64,000 nucleotides of DNA from a bacterium (GCA_021371935.1 JAJFVF010000006.1:1-64000), one strand, 5' to 3'. Numbered from the stretch's first letter, positions 27,070 to 36,540 are shown. The notes: generated by a model from the sequence alone, not told the origin. Numbers and translations are program-made.

Positions 27070-27606
27070 GAACCGATACCCGAGCTGAATAGTCGACAGG
27101 CCGTCCTGGCCGGTATGACTGCCAGCGATGAACCTGAACTGACCAAACAACTGATTCGTGAGATCTATCCCAAACCCTCCAGTCCATCCGAAATTTGCGC
27201 CGTTATCTATCAGCATCTCAGGAATATTGTCCGTCGCGGCCAAAATCCCGATGCCAAGATTTGTAAATAGCCTATAAGGACCGAAGTGGCCGTATCGCTT
27301 GTAATTGAACATGATCGGCACAAGCGAGACATCTCTATCGGAGTTGGTCTTGATACCGATCCAATCACCAGAAAGCCCGAACGCTGCATTCTCACCAAAT
27401 ACATCCGACGCAGCCCCATACCATGCTATCCCGACCATAGGACTGGTCGAATTATCAACATCATTGTTGACCGAAAATGATGCACCCACAGTAAGTGAAT
27501 ACTCAAAGCCAAGCGCCTCAGGCATGATGATCTGGGCAATTATTCTAGAAGGCGCGGCGAGCAACACCACGCATGCCACCAGGTAGATCCATCCCTTCAT
27601 CTCCAC
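27067..27606 (-). CDS. Predicted outer-membrane beta-barrel protein
   Basis: The 179-residue product has a signal peptide (MEMKGWIYLVACVVLLAAPS, cut near IIAQ). Repeated amphipathic strands ending in aromatic residues follow (LGFEYSLTVGASFSV, MVGIAWYGAA, YRLFTNLGIGIL, NQLFGQFRFIAG), with a terminal GYRF, the typical C-terminal Phe of outer-membrane proteins. The size fits a small 8-strand barrel. Specific function unknown. A CDS stop lies inside repeat copy C. Confidence 0.75.
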   Translation of the reverse strand: MEMKGWIYLVACVVLLAAPSRIIAQIIMPEALGFEYSLTVGASFSVNNDVDNSTSPMVGIAWYGAASDVFGENAAFGLSGDWIGIKTNSDRDVSLVPIMFNYKRYGHFGPYRLFTNLGIGILAATDNIPEMLIDNGANFGWTGGFGIDLTNQLFGQFRFIAGSHTGQDGLSTIQLGYRF

Positions 27607-27682
27607 ATGCCCTCCAATCGAACAGCGATATGCAGGCCGCCAACAAATATGTCTTACCTACATAAGCGCCGCTTGAAACGTG

Positions 27683-28951
27683 TCATGTGGTCCGTTCCAT
27701 CCTGAAAGCACATGTATCTTTCAGTTCTTCCAAGGCGAGTCGAGCCAGTGGAAACGGCTGAATGGCGCGCTCTAATATGCCATGCACTTTTGCGAGCAGC
27801 ACACCGTAATTCGTCATTGGGACACCGGCCTCGGATGCCACTCTCTGGCGGTAACGCATCTCGCGGGGGTTGAGCATGCAGCCGCCGCAGTGGACGATCA
27901 GGTCATAACTGTCCACATCAGGCGGAAAATCCTTGCCTGACGCAAAGCCGAACTCCAATTCGCCACCGACCATCTGCCTAAGCCATCGCGGAATCTGCAC
28001 TTTGCCTATATCGTCTGCCTGCTGGTGATGTGTGCAGCCCTCGGATATGAGCACGCGGCTGCCTATCTTGAGACTATCAATCGCACGGGCACCTTCGACA
28101 AAACCGGCCAGATCACCCTTATACCGCGCCATCAGAATCGAGAAACTGGTCATCCAGATATCTTTGGGGGTATCGGCATCCACCTTTAGAAATGCCTGGG
28201 AGTCCGTGATGACAATCTTGGGTTTACGTCCGAGGCTACGAAGACACTCATAAAGTTCGCGCTCCTTCACAGTGACTGCGATTGCGTCATGATCGAGAGC
28301 ATCACGGATTGTCATCACCTGCGGCAGGATCAGCCGTCCCTTTGGCGCGGCCTTATCTATCGGGACCACCAGCACGACTATGTCTCCACCGGTGATCAGG
28401 TCGCCGATTATAGTCGGTTCGGAAATCGCGATTGGCGAGATTTGCACCAGTGCTGCCTTTAGCTGCTCTATACCATCGCGTGTGGCGGCGCTCACGGGCA
28501 CGAACATGGCACTGCGGCCGGTAGCCCATTTCTTTATTGCTGAAAAGTCAGGGTTGATATCGGTTTTATTGGCACAGATAACAAGCGGGACATCGCGATC
28601 TTTGATGCGCCGGACTATATCCTCTTCCCACTCGCCAGGCTCGGTGCCGCTCTCGATAATCAGCACCGCAAGATCAGTATTCTCAAGCACACGCAGAGTC
28701 TTCTCGACTCGTTTTTTGCCCAGGTCGCCTACATCGTCTATACCGGCGGTGTCCGTCACCACCACCGGCCCTATAGGAAGTATCTCCATAGACTTGGAAA
28801 CCGGGTCGGTTGTTGTCCCCGCGACGTCAGAAACAATTGCCAAAGATTGGTTGGTTAGAGCGTTTATCAGGCTGGATTTGCCTGAGTTGCGCCTGCCGAA
28901 TATTGATATGTGGACCCTCTCGCCTGAAGGGGTTTGGTTTAGATTGGCCAT
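27683..28951 (-). CDS. hydF: [FeFe]-hydrogenase maturation GTPase HydF
   Basis: HydF is the GTPase scaffold on which the 2Fe subcluster of [FeFe]-hydrogenase is assembled. The 422-residue product has a G1 motif GRRNSGKSS, G3 DTAGIDD, G4 NKTD and a C-terminal cluster domain with the characteristic ligands CTHH and HCGGC (residues ~315-365). This matches known HydF architecture. HydE, HydG and the hydrogenase itself are not in the window. It is transcribed alone. A TACAAT-like -10 is visible upstream around 28990. Confidence 0.95.
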   Translation of the reverse strand: MANLNQTPSGERVHISIFGRRNSGKSSLINALTNQSLAIVSDVAGTTTDPVSKSMEILPIGPVVVTDTAGIDDVGDLGKKRVEKTLRVLENTDLAVLIIESGTEPGEWEEDIVRRIKDRDVPLVICANKTDINPDFSAIKKWATGRSAMFVPVSAATRDGIEQLKAALVQISPIAISEPTIIGDLITGGDIVVLVVPIDKAAPKGRLILPQVMTIRDALDHDAIAVTVKERELYECLRSLGRKPKIVITDSQAFLKVDADTPKDIWMTSFSILMARYKGDLAGFVEGARAIDSLKIGSRVLISEGCTHHQQADDIGKVQIPRWLRQMVGGELEFGFASGKDFPPDVDSYDLIVHCGGCMLNPREMRYRQRVASEAGVPMTNYGVLLAKVHGILERAIQPFPLARLALEELKDTCAFRMERTT

Positions 28952-29074
28952 GGTTTGTCCTCGAAACGCCTTTACTATATTCTATTGTAGCACGTTTGCG
29001 ATTTCGGGATCAGCCGAGTCGAGAACTAACAAGAGCAATATAGGCCGGGTAGTATTCCAACTTTGGCGCTTTTA

Positions 29075-29935
29075 TTACTGACGTCGTGCCGCGGGTGTAG
29101 CGACTGCAATAAGTCCTGCACGCTGCCAAGTGCCTGGACCTTCCGGCATAATACACTTATCATAATACTCACACATATCGACGAACTCTGATAGGAGATT
29201 ATGGTCAGAAGTAATACGCTTTACAGCTTCATCGCCACATAGGCATGCAAGTGAACCGATCCCACCGAGCCTGGTGATTTCCATATGCTGTGATTCCAGG
29301 ACAGATCTTAATTCATCCGGCAAGAATGCTTTGATGGTTCCGAGATAACCCATTGTGCAGCATTTCGACAACATTGCATTTTCAGAAAATTGATCCTGAT
29401 GCCAGAATCCATTTTCAAGCATCTCTTTTACTGACGGTATAAAGCGGTCGAAAGAACTGATGCTTGTCCTTATCCAGCCTGGTATCAGAACTGCGCGATT
29501 CGACACAGTTACAATAAGAGTTTTTCCCGTTACCCGGCATGCTTCCGATAGAGCTCTATTCGCATCTGAACCGCAAAAAAAAATCGCACCGTCCATGTTG
29601 ATAACCAGATCGAACGATCGATCTGCATATGGTAGATTAGTAGAATTAGCTTCAACAAACTCGATGTTCTTGATGCCTTCGGCCTTCGATCGTGCCACCT
29701 CAAGCATCGCCGGTGAGAAATCAAGATGAGTAACCTTGAACCCTCGCCTGGCAAGGGGAATTGAAAATGCACCGGTAGCTGCTCCAATATCGAGAATACT
29801 TTTCACTCCATCAAGATGGCGTTCAATCTCGCGCCAGCGCAATGCTCGATTGATCGATTCATCCGCCATGTCGGATTCTTCTTTAGGCACTTTCGCATCC
29901 CACCAGGATCTTTCTCTATCGAAATCTGTTTGCAT
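29075..29935 (-). CDS. SAM-dependent class I methyltransferase
   Basis: The 286-residue product carries the motif I core SILDIGAATGAFSIPLARRG (~40-60), then a motif II-like VTHLDFSPAMLEVARSKA and a motif III-like YADRSFDLVINMDG. The fold is therefore a standard class I methyltransferase. The substrate is not evident; a Cys-rich C-terminal part (CKCCTMG-like, CLCGDEA, CEYYDKC) is a little unusual. It lies 124 bp after the M48 protease gene on the same strand, so the two could be co-transcribed, but the intervening hairpin at 30014-30036 makes this doubtful. Confidence 0.88.
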   Translation of the reverse strand: MQTDFDRERSWWDAKVPKEESDMADESINRALRWREIERHLDGVKSILDIGAATGAFSIPLARRGFKVTHLDFSPAMLEVARSKAEGIKNIEFVEANSTNLPYADRSFDLVINMDGAIFFCGSDANRALSEACRVTGKTLIVTVSNRAVLIPGWIRTSISSFDRFIPSVKEMLENGFWHQDQFSENAMLSKCCTMGYLGTIKAFLPDELRSVLESQHMEITRLGGIGSLACLCGDEAVKRITSDHNLLSEFVDMCEYYDKCIMPEGPGTWQRAGLIAVATPAARRQ

Positions 29936-30013
29936 GCTTATGGCTCCGATATGCGCTAATGTAGTGAACTCATTCAGTTGGCGGCGCTATGCCGGAAGGA
30001 ATCTCGCTAATGT

Positions 30014-30036
30014 GAAGCCAGGGAAAAATTCCCTGG
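30014..30036. other. Hairpin between M48 and methyltransferase genes
   Basis: AGCCAGGGA / TCCCTGGCT with a short AAAAT loop. No T-run follows on the minus strand, so it may be a processing or stabilising hairpin rather than a terminator. Confidence 0.55.
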
Positions 30037-30059
30037 CTCATCAAAGATAGCGGTTTTTT

Positions 30060-30899
30060 TTAGGCCGTTGGTGGTTGCCGATCGGAAGCAGGTGAGTTGT
30101 TTGACGCGCTTGCAAACATACCCATCACCGCTGCTGCCTTCGCCATTTCTTCCATACGCCAGAGATGAGGCGGATGAGTGGAGTATATTGTTCGATACCG
30201 AACATATACCTCATGCTGATGGCGATGCCATTGTGCTATTGCTTCATTTATATTCACACAAGGAGCAAGCTGAGCGCCGACAGACAGATTAGCCAAAGCC
30301 GTAAGGCATGCTGTCGGATCACCGGTGCAATACAAACCGATTCTATCGCATGTGAGTTCACAGCGACGTTTATACCATAACAGCAACCATGGCAGCCACG
30401 CGCCGAACTCCGCAGTTTTTGACAAGAAATCCAAATGCCCTGCCGCATGATGGCCGATTTCATGGCCGATAAGCCACGTCACCTGACGCATATCGCCCTT
30501 AAGCAGCAGTGAATCAATAGCTCCTGAGAGCAACACAACAATTCGTCTGCCCGCCAACTTCATGGCAAAGGCATTCCATAAACCATCTTGCATTACATAA
30601 ACAGCCGGCTGATTGCTCCCCAGTTTCTCACAGCAAACACGAGCAGCCTCATATACGCCCGGAATCTGGTTCTCGCTGACCTCTATCGCATTTGACTTAA
30701 TGTACGCCACCGCAAACAATTCAGCCAGAAAGCGGATCAGCACAATAAATCCGACTATCAGCAAAAAACCGCCGATACTGATAATGGTCCAGGCGACAAA
30801 CATAATCCAGATCGGAATTGAACATACCAGCAACCACGTAAGTGCCGTCTTTTCTTTTGGATCACGTAGTTTATCGATCAGATTTGCCGAAACGTTCAT
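30060..30899 (-). CDS. M48-family zinc metalloprotease (HtpX-like)
   Basis: The 279-residue product has two N-terminal membrane helices (WLLVCSIPIWIMFVAW and GGFLLIVGFIVLIRF). The zinc motif HEIGHHAAGH follows at about residue 145, with a third ligand likely in ELTCDR. It resembles HtpX/Ste24-type membrane proteases that clear damaged membrane proteins. The C-terminal ~35 residues are Ala/Ser/Pro-rich. The neighbouring genes give no functional clue. Confidence 0.88.
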   Translation of the reverse strand: MNVSANLIDKLRDPKEKTALTWLLVCSIPIWIMFVAWTIISIGGFLLIVGFIVLIRFLAELFAVAYIKSNAIEVSENQIPGVYEAARVCCEKLGSNQPAVYVMQDGLWNAFAMKLAGRRIVVLLSGAIDSLLLKGDMRQVTWLIGHEIGHHAAGHLDFLSKTAEFGAWLPWLLLWYKRRCELTCDRIGLYCTGDPTACLTALANLSVGAQLAPCVNINEAIAQWHRHQHEVYVRYRTIYSTHPPHLWRMEEMAKAAAVMGMFASASNNSPASDRQPPTA

Positions 30900-30974
30900 T
30901 TACAGACCCTCCCAAATCCCTCTTTGATAAATATTATGAGTGATTCTTACTGCAAATGGGTCTGTATTCCTTCT

Positions 30975-33281
30975 TTATGGCTCAGCAGTGACAACAATGC
31001 GCCCAGGCTCCTGTCTGTCTGAAGTAGCAGTCACGCTTATCGCCCCCGGCTCGCCTGTACTTTGGACAATTGCCAGAAGTAGGCCATTGAATGTTTTTGC
31101 GCTTGAGCCTTTCGGGTCCTCATGGCTGCGAGGATCGCCTGAACTCAAGCCTATCAACCTGCCCGGACCGGTGATTTGTATATCGATCAGATTATCTGCA
31201 GTCGGAACGAAGTTGCCGTCGCGGTCATAAATGCTGATGGTGACGAAGCTCACATCCATGCCGTCGGCGGATATACTGGTGCGGTCCGCGCTCACATGAA
31301 TCTGCGCAGGCTCGCCTGCCGTTCGTATTTCCTGAGAGCAGGCTACTTTGCCATCGACAATGCCCTCTGCAATAAGCACTCCAGGCTCATAAGGCACTTT
31401 CCACTCAATATGAGTGAGAGGCTTGCGCTGCATTTCGCTTATGAGATTGCCGTTCAAGGAAAGGCGAACGCTCTCGCAGTTGGTGTATCCCCAGACATCG
31501 ATCTCCTGACCCTCTTTGCCGGGCCATGTCCAGTGCGGGAAGACATGAACCATAGGCTCCTTGGTCCACTCCTGCAGGAAGTAATAGTATGTATCCTTTG
31601 GAAATCGGCATATGTCGAGCACGCCGAACTGGCTGGTGATTATCGGCCAGCCGACGGTCTCGCCGTAATACTCGATGCCGGACCACATCGCGCCCCCGGC
31701 AAGCCATGGTCGCTCGGCTATGTGAGTCCATTCTTTTTCAAACCGCTCGCAGAGTTTGTAGATGCTGATATATCGCGAATTGCTCTCCACAACTCGCCCG
31801 TCACCCAGCACGAGTTTGTTGAGCGTGCCTGATGGAATCTCTTCATATACTCCGCGCGTGCCATGGCCGGAGGAAAATTCGCTTATAAGCATTTTGCGAT
31901 CCGGATAAAGCTGGTGGTCACGGTCATCAATGCCCATGCCGCCGCCATTATAGCCCATGATGTCCGTTACAAATGCGAAGCCGTTCGCATTGGCATCCGT
32001 GTTGCCCTCGCAGCCGAAAGCAGTAGGTCGAGTCGGGTCCTGCTTATGAGCAACATCGTTCAGGACTTTAAGAGCGTTGGTGAGAGTGTCATCTTCGCTG
32101 CCTGCAGTATTTGCCAGACCCCAGCAGATTATGCTCGGATGGTTGCGGTTTCGATGTATAAGGTCCGTAAGCGCAGGGACTGGTGTCTTGGCTTCCTCGA
32201 GGTACCTGGTTTCAGCCCAAACCAGCATTCCCAGCCTGTCACAGGCCTCCATGAGCGATGGAGCGGCATCGTGATGGGACGAACGCAGGAAATTGCACCC
32301 CATCTGCTTCATAATCTCGATTGTCTTATAGTTGACCCGGTCGGGCAGCGCCATTCCCAGACCACCGCAGTCGGCATGGATATCCATTCCCCTGAGTTGC
32401 ATATGCTCGCCATTAAGGAAGAAGCCCCTATCCGATGTGAACTCGAACCAGCGGATGCCGAACTCGGTGGTGTAGGTATCGACCACCTCGCCTGAGACTA
32501 TAACCTTCGATTCGGCGCAATATAACACCGGATTATTTACTGACCAGAGAGTCGGGTTGTCTATATCAGCGCTTTGCTCAACATCGATTTTCGAACCTGC
32601 AGGTATGACGCAGTCACTCGATATTGTCGCTATCTTGCTGCCGTCAGGGTCGATCAGAGCCGTCTGCAAAGTTACGTGCTGCTCGGAGTCAGTGTCATTC
32701 CTGAGAGTGGTTTTTGCATTTGCGAGCGCATGTGACTTATCGACCTCGGGCGTGGTCACGAATGTGCCCCATTTGTCTATATGAACGGCATTGGTGGATA
32801 TCAGCCAGACATTGCGATATATCCCGCAACCCTCATACCACCAGCCCTCGTTACCCGGGTCATGCACGAACTTTGTATTTGCGACATCGATAAAAACACT
32901 GATTACTTCCGGCTTGCCGTCATGGCAAAGGAAGTTGGTAATGTCGATTACAAAACCTGTGTAGCCCCACGGATGAGAATAGACCTTAGTGCCGTTGACC
33001 CAAACGGTGCAGTTCTTGAATACACCCTCGAATTCGAGGTAGACCCTCCGACCGTCATCGGGCATGGACGGCAGATATTTGCGATACCAGCCGGGGCCTT
33101 TGGGAAGGTAGCCGCCCCAGGAATAGTTTTCCTGATTTGGGGGACCTTCTATGCTGTAATCGTGAGGCAGATTAACACTCTGCCAGTCTTTATCATTGAA
33201 ATCGCGCTCATTCGCACTCTGGACGCTGCCCTTGTAAAACATCCACTCTGAGCTGATCTTTGTGCGTTGTCTGTTGACCAT
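30975..33281 (-). CDS. GH2-family glycoside hydrolase lacking the acid/base Glu
   Basis: The 768-residue product has the GH2 order of domains: sugar-binding jelly roll (~1-160, with LPHDYSIEGPP), immunoglobulin-like domain (~170-275), TIM barrel (~280-570) and C-terminal Ig-like domains. The nucleophile segment MLISEFSS keeps Glu468. The acid/base motif, normally NHPS...W.xGNE, reads NHPSIICWGLANTAG, with Thr392 where Glu is expected. The enzyme may therefore be weak, need external help, or have a changed role. No signal peptide is visible. The ATG at 33281 follows AGGTGG (33287-33292). Likely beta-galactosidase or beta-glucuronidase-like in origin. Confidence 0.88.
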   Translation of the reverse strand: MVNRQRTKISSEWMFYKGSVQSANERDFNDKDWQSVNLPHDYSIEGPPNQENYSWGGYLPKGPGWYRKYLPSMPDDGRRVYLEFEGVFKNCTVWVNGTKVYSHPWGYTGFVIDITNFLCHDGKPEVISVFIDVANTKFVHDPGNEGWWYEGCGIYRNVWLISTNAVHIDKWGTFVTTPEVDKSHALANAKTTLRNDTDSEQHVTLQTALIDPDGSKIATISSDCVIPAGSKIDVEQSADIDNPTLWSVNNPVLYCAESKVIVSGEVVDTYTTEFGIRWFEFTSDRGFFLNGEHMQLRGMDIHADCGGLGMALPDRVNYKTIEIMKQMGCNFLRSSHHDAAPSLMEACDRLGMLVWAETRYLEEAKTPVPALTDLIHRNRNHPSIICWGLANTAGSEDDTLTNALKVLNDVAHKQDPTRPTAFGCEGNTDANANGFAFVTDIMGYNGGGMGIDDRDHQLYPDRKMLISEFSSGHGTRGVYEEIPSGTLNKLVLGDGRVVESNSRYISIYKLCERFEKEWTHIAERPWLAGGAMWSGIEYYGETVGWPIITSQFGVLDICRFPKDTYYYFLQEWTKEPMVHVFPHWTWPGKEGQEIDVWGYTNCESVRLSLNGNLISEMQRKPLTHIEWKVPYEPGVLIAEGIVDGKVACSQEIRTAGEPAQIHVSADRTSISADGMDVSFVTISIYDRDGNFVPTADNLIDIQITGPGRLIGLSSGDPRSHEDPKGSSAKTFNGLLLAIVQSTGEPGAISVTATSDRQEPGRIVVTAEP

Positions 33282-33315
33282 TTTTACCACCTAGTGCTAG
33301 AAAGTGTTAGTGTTA

Positions 33316-33600
33316 TGAAAAGATGCTGAGGGTTTCACCCTCAGACTCCCACCAAGGGCGCTGCCCTTGGATCCCGCCAGGAGCCGAGTGGCCCCTGGAC
33401 CCCCATCTCGAACTTGATTGTCCCCCACAAAAAGGGGGACAATCAAGTTCGGGTCAGAAGGTCAAGGAAACCTGGTTTCCTTGCAGAGTCCAGAGACAGA
33501 GTCTCTGGCAAATTGAATTGTTCACTCCGACTAGATATGCGATTGTGTGAACAATTCAATTTGGGTAGGGTTTGGGGCAAAGCCCCAAGATCATTCCCGT
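33316..33600. repeat. Array of consecutive inverted repeats (structured intergenic island)
   Basis: The 300-bp gap between the GH2 and M20 genes is packed with palindromes: GAGGGTTTCACCCTC, CCAAGGGCGCTGCCCTTGG, a 19-bp stem CGAACTTGATTGTCCCCC / GGGGGACAATCAAGTTCG (33409-33451), GGAAACCTGGTTTCC, CCAGAGACAGAGTCTCTGG, AATTGAATTGTTCAC / GTGAACAATTCAATT (about 33512-33562) and TTGGGGCAAAGCCCCAA. No ORF is supported here. Confidence 0.8.
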
Positions 33601-33628
33601 ATTACTAAACTATCTCTAGTGCTTGATA

Positions 33629-34771
33629 TCAGGCCGACATCACCTCCGAATAAAAGGCAGTGGCCTGTTCTATTTCTTGCAAATCGACGTATTCGTTGTC
33701 GCCATGAGCCACGTCTATATTGCCCGGTCCCCAGACTACCGTTGGAATGCCCGCATCGTTCATGCGATATGCGTCCGAGCCGAAGCCTACGGTTATCAGG
33801 CCGTCATCAAGGCCCTGGTCGCGACATATACGTCTGAGCAATTCTACCACTGCATGGTCCTCATCGACAACCGCCGCAACCTGCGCATCAGTAAAATCAG
33901 ACATAGTGTAGTTTTGTGTGATGCCATGTTTTTTTAAGTAATCATCGATAAACTGCTTTGCCTGCTGAGGAGTAGTATGCCTGGTAAGGCGTCTGTCTAT
34001 CTCTATCTCGCAGTAATCCGGCACGACATTGACAGCGCTGCCGCCTCGAATAACTCCAACAGAAACCGTCTCTGCTCCCAGTTTATCGTCTACCATACCG
34101 GCAAGCTCGCTGCCATACTCTTCCAGCACATTAAGGACCTTGGCCATGCGATAGATGGCATTTTTTCCCTTTTCAGGCTGTGAACTGTGAGCGCTGACAC
34201 CCGTAGTGGCAATACGCCAGCGGGCAAGCCCCTTATAACCATGCACCAGCTTGCAGCCGGTCGGCTCGCCTACAATACCGAAATACGCACCGGCGGTCGG
34301 AGCCTGCGCGACAAGAGTGGTGCTGCCATGCCAACTGTATTCCTCGTCCGTCACACCGACCACGGCTATGTTATACTCACCAGCCGGCTTATCGGCAGCA
34401 ATGGCCAAGGCTGAGAGCATTGCGGAAAGGCTGCCCTTGTCGTCACACGCGCCGCGTCCATATATCCTGCCGCCATCTTCCCTTGGAACCAGCAGGTTTT
34501 TGTTATCTCCAATGCCGACTGTGTCCATGTGCGACTGCAATATTATAGTTTTGCGGTCTTTGCCTCGAAAGAGCATGCCGCCGACATTGCGCTCGCCATT
34601 ACTGCCCGTCTTTTGCACGATCAGGTCGACGCCGAGTTTGCGTATGAAGTCTTCTACATAATCTGCCATGCGCGCCTCACCGACGATATCGGGCGACAGG
34701 TCACTTCTGCCCGCCGGGTTCACACTCGGAATTGCGATCATGTCTTCTAATATGGATTTTGCGTCAGTCAT
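33629..34771 (-). CDS. M20-family metallopeptidase (ArgE/DapE-like)
   Basis: The 380-residue product has the metal ligands in LQSHMDTV, GRGACDDKGSL and GVTDEEYSWHG, a dimerisation insert, and the C-terminal His in ...DVAHGDNEYV. Members cleave N-acyl amino acids or dipeptides. The ATG at 34771 overlaps the cyclase stop by 4 bp (ATGA), which supports this start over a longer frame from 34999 and shows translational coupling. It is the last gene of the convergent-looking string on the minus strand. Confidence 0.9.
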   Translation of the reverse strand: MTDAKSILEDMIAIPSVNPAGRSDLSPDIVGEARMADYVEDFIRKLGVDLIVQKTGSNGERNVGGMLFRGKDRKTIILQSHMDTVGIGDNKNLLVPREDGGRIYGRGACDDKGSLSAMLSALAIAADKPAGEYNIAVVGVTDEEYSWHGSTTLVAQAPTAGAYFGIVGEPTGCKLVHGYKGLARWRIATTGVSAHSSQPEKGKNAIYRMAKVLNVLEEYGSELAGMVDDKLGAETVSVGVIRGGSAVNVVPDYCEIEIDRRLTRHTTPQQAKQFIDDYLKKHGITQNYTMSDFTDAQVAAVVDEDHAVVELLRRICRDQGLDDGLITVGFGSDAYRMNDAGIPTVVWGPGNIDVAHGDNEYVDLQEIEQATAFYSEVMSA

Positions 34772-35442
34772 TCGGTGAACCCCGGCACGCCCTCTATCGC
34801 AACCGGCCTGACGCAGCATGAGTCCAGACCCTTGATCGGCATGGGCATAAAGACCATCAGGAATACGTCCGACTTTAGTTCGTCCAGGTTCTGCATGACC
34901 TCCAGGAAGGTGATATCGTGAGGCATGACGGCTTCGTGCACATCGCATGCATCCTTGACTGTGTGCTCTATGGCTACGGAATCGCCAAAGCCTATGCACT
35001 TGACCTTCTTTGCGGCAAACCAGTCGCCCGACTCACGGCACAAATACGGTCTCTGGTCGTTCGGATCATCAGAGAAGGGCACGCAGTGGTATGGACTCTT
35101 CACGATAATGGCGTCGCCCTCGCGTACGCGTCCCTTATCGGCCTTGTCCAAAACCGCTGCTGTGACCGGCGCTTTCGGCTCGATATCCAGGTCCAGGACG
35201 ACCGTGCGGCCTATAAATGCAGTCAGAGGTAAATCGAGAATATCTTTCCAGCCGTCCTTGTAGTGGACCGGAGTCTCGACGTGAGTGCCCAGATGCGATT
35301 CAAGGTCCATATCAGTGTGATAGTCCTTGGTCCAGTCCTGATAGAAACGCCTTAGGTGACAGCGCCTGGTCTCTTTTTCGGGGTATACGTGCTTGCTCAG
35401 GTCCACTATTCGATATGGACCGATCTGTTCAACGATTGCCAT
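34768..35442 (-). CDS. Cyclase / kynurenine formamidase-like protein
   Basis: The 224-residue product carries the HxGTHxDxPxH metal motif as HLGTHVETPVH (Asp changed to Glu) plus a DLDIEP strand and a GFGDSVAIEHT stretch. Proteins of this fold hydrolyse N-formylkynurenine or related amides. Neighbours suggest amide or carbamoyl compound breakdown. It overlaps the amidohydrolase gene by 14 bp and the M20 gene by 4 bp, so the three are tightly coupled. Confidence 0.85.
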   Translation of the reverse strand: MAIVEQIGPYRIVDLSKHVYPEKETRRCHLRRFYQDWTKDYHTDMDLESHLGTHVETPVHYKDGWKDILDLPLTAFIGRTVVLDLDIEPKAPVTAAVLDKADKGRVREGDAIIVKSPYHCVPFSDDPNDQRPYLCRESGDWFAAKKVKCIGFGDSVAIEHTVKDACDVHEAVMPHDITFLEVMQNLDELKSDVFLMVFMPMPIKGLDSCCVRPVAIEGVPGFTE

Positions 35443-36283
35443 TTAATTCTCCTCGCTGCGCTATTATACTGCGCGCGTTATTGCAATAAATATCTTCCAA
35501 CTGATCTGGGGTAAAGCCCTTATACTCGACCCTCAAAAGCTCCAGCGCCTGGCGATATGTGCTGTGTTCGAGCACAGGCGAGAAATCCGATGCAAAAAGC
35601 AGTCTCTTTGAGCCAAATGTGTCCCTTAATTTGTCCACGACTGTGAAAAGCTCGCTTTGGGGATATCTCCAGCCGTCCGCGACAAACGCATAGAAACCCG
35701 AGAGTTTCACATACGCTCCATCGCACTCTGCCAGGCGAAGCAGTGGCTCATAATCATCCTCATCCAGCTTGCCGTTTGTAACCTTCGGTCTGGCCATATG
35801 GCTTATCAGCACAGTGGCATCACGTCTCTGCTTCAGCACATTGACTATTGGCGCGCACTGGAATGCACTCAGGTTAAAGCTGATGGGCATACGGATTTCC
35901 TGCAAGTAGTCCCAGAAACCATACATCTCTGGAGAAGTAAACCATGCCAGATCGTCATCCCTATCTGGATAGCAGCTCAAGCCAAAGTGGCCGCGATTAT
36001 GAAAACGCTTTGCGTCGTCAAGCATTGTCGAGGGATTGGGCTTTGTGTGAGCAAATGAATATATCCAGCCGCGGCCCGGTTTTATTGATTCTACAAAGGA
36101 GTTGTTGCGCGGGCAGTCGCCGTCTTCGTAACATATTACAAATGCGCCGTCTATGTCGAAACTTGCTCTATATTGCTCATATAGGTGCAGGTTGCCGTCA
36201 ATGCCGTCTTTTATGTGCGAGTTGTCGAACAGGTCGCAATACGGTTTTTCAAACAGATGTATGTGCGCATCGTATATACTCAT
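35429..36283 (-). CDS. Amidohydrolase-family TIM-barrel protein
   Basis: The 284-residue product starts MSIYDAHIHLFEKP (metal-binding HxH, amidohydrolase-2 type). It has LISHMARPK and LLFASDFSPV strands, where the His and Asp are typical metal ligands. The ATG at 36283 has GAGGT about 8 nt before it, and a longer frame to 36319 is not favoured. It overlaps the cyclase gene start by 14 bp. Such proteins decarboxylate or hydrolyse small ring compounds; the substrate is unknown. Confidence 0.85.
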   Translation of the reverse strand: MSIYDAHIHLFEKPYCDLFDNSHIKDGIDGNLHLYEQYRASFDIDGAFVICYEDGDCPRNNSFVESIKPGRGWIYSFAHTKPNPSTMLDDAKRFHNRGHFGLSCYPDRDDDLAWFTSPEMYGFWDYLQEIRMPISFNLSAFQCAPIVNVLKQRRDATVLISHMARPKVTNGKLDEDDYEPLLRLAECDGAYVKLSGFYAFVADGWRYPQSELFTVVDKLRDTFGSKRLLFASDFSPVLEHSTYRQALELLRVEYKGFTPDQLEDIYCNNARSIIAQRGELNGNR

Positions 36284-36307
36284 TTTGCCTACCTCGCGAT
36301 TATTGGA

Positions 36308-36540
36308 ACGTTCGCGCAAAGCAGATTCCTCACTGCGTTCGGAATGACGGTTGTTGAATACTCATCTGAATCACGAAACTGGTTCAGGGACTAAAGTCCC
36401 AAATACGTGCGTCGGGGATTTAAATCCCCGACGATCTCCAGGCCGGACGTTCTGTTTCGAGCGCGATCAGATATCGCGCCCGAACTTAGCGTACCGATAT
36501 CACACACAACAATAATCAATACAAAATCTCAATTACTAAA
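36308..36540. repeat. Intergenic stretch with several palindromes
   Basis: The gap upstream of the amidohydrolase gene holds a dispersed-repeat-like TTCCTCACTGCGTTCGGAA fragment, GGGACTAAAGTCCC (about 36388-36401), CGTCGGGGATTTAAATCCCCGACG (about 36410-36433), a diverged TTCTGTTTCG hairpin (about 36458-36483) and the AT-rich AATCAATACAAAAT motif at its right end (36511-36541). Confidence 0.65.

Noticed and set aside
33629-34999. Longer start of the M20 peptidase
   Set aside because: The extra residues are the antisense-like reading of the cyclase gene; the ATGA overlap at 34768-34771 is a much better start.
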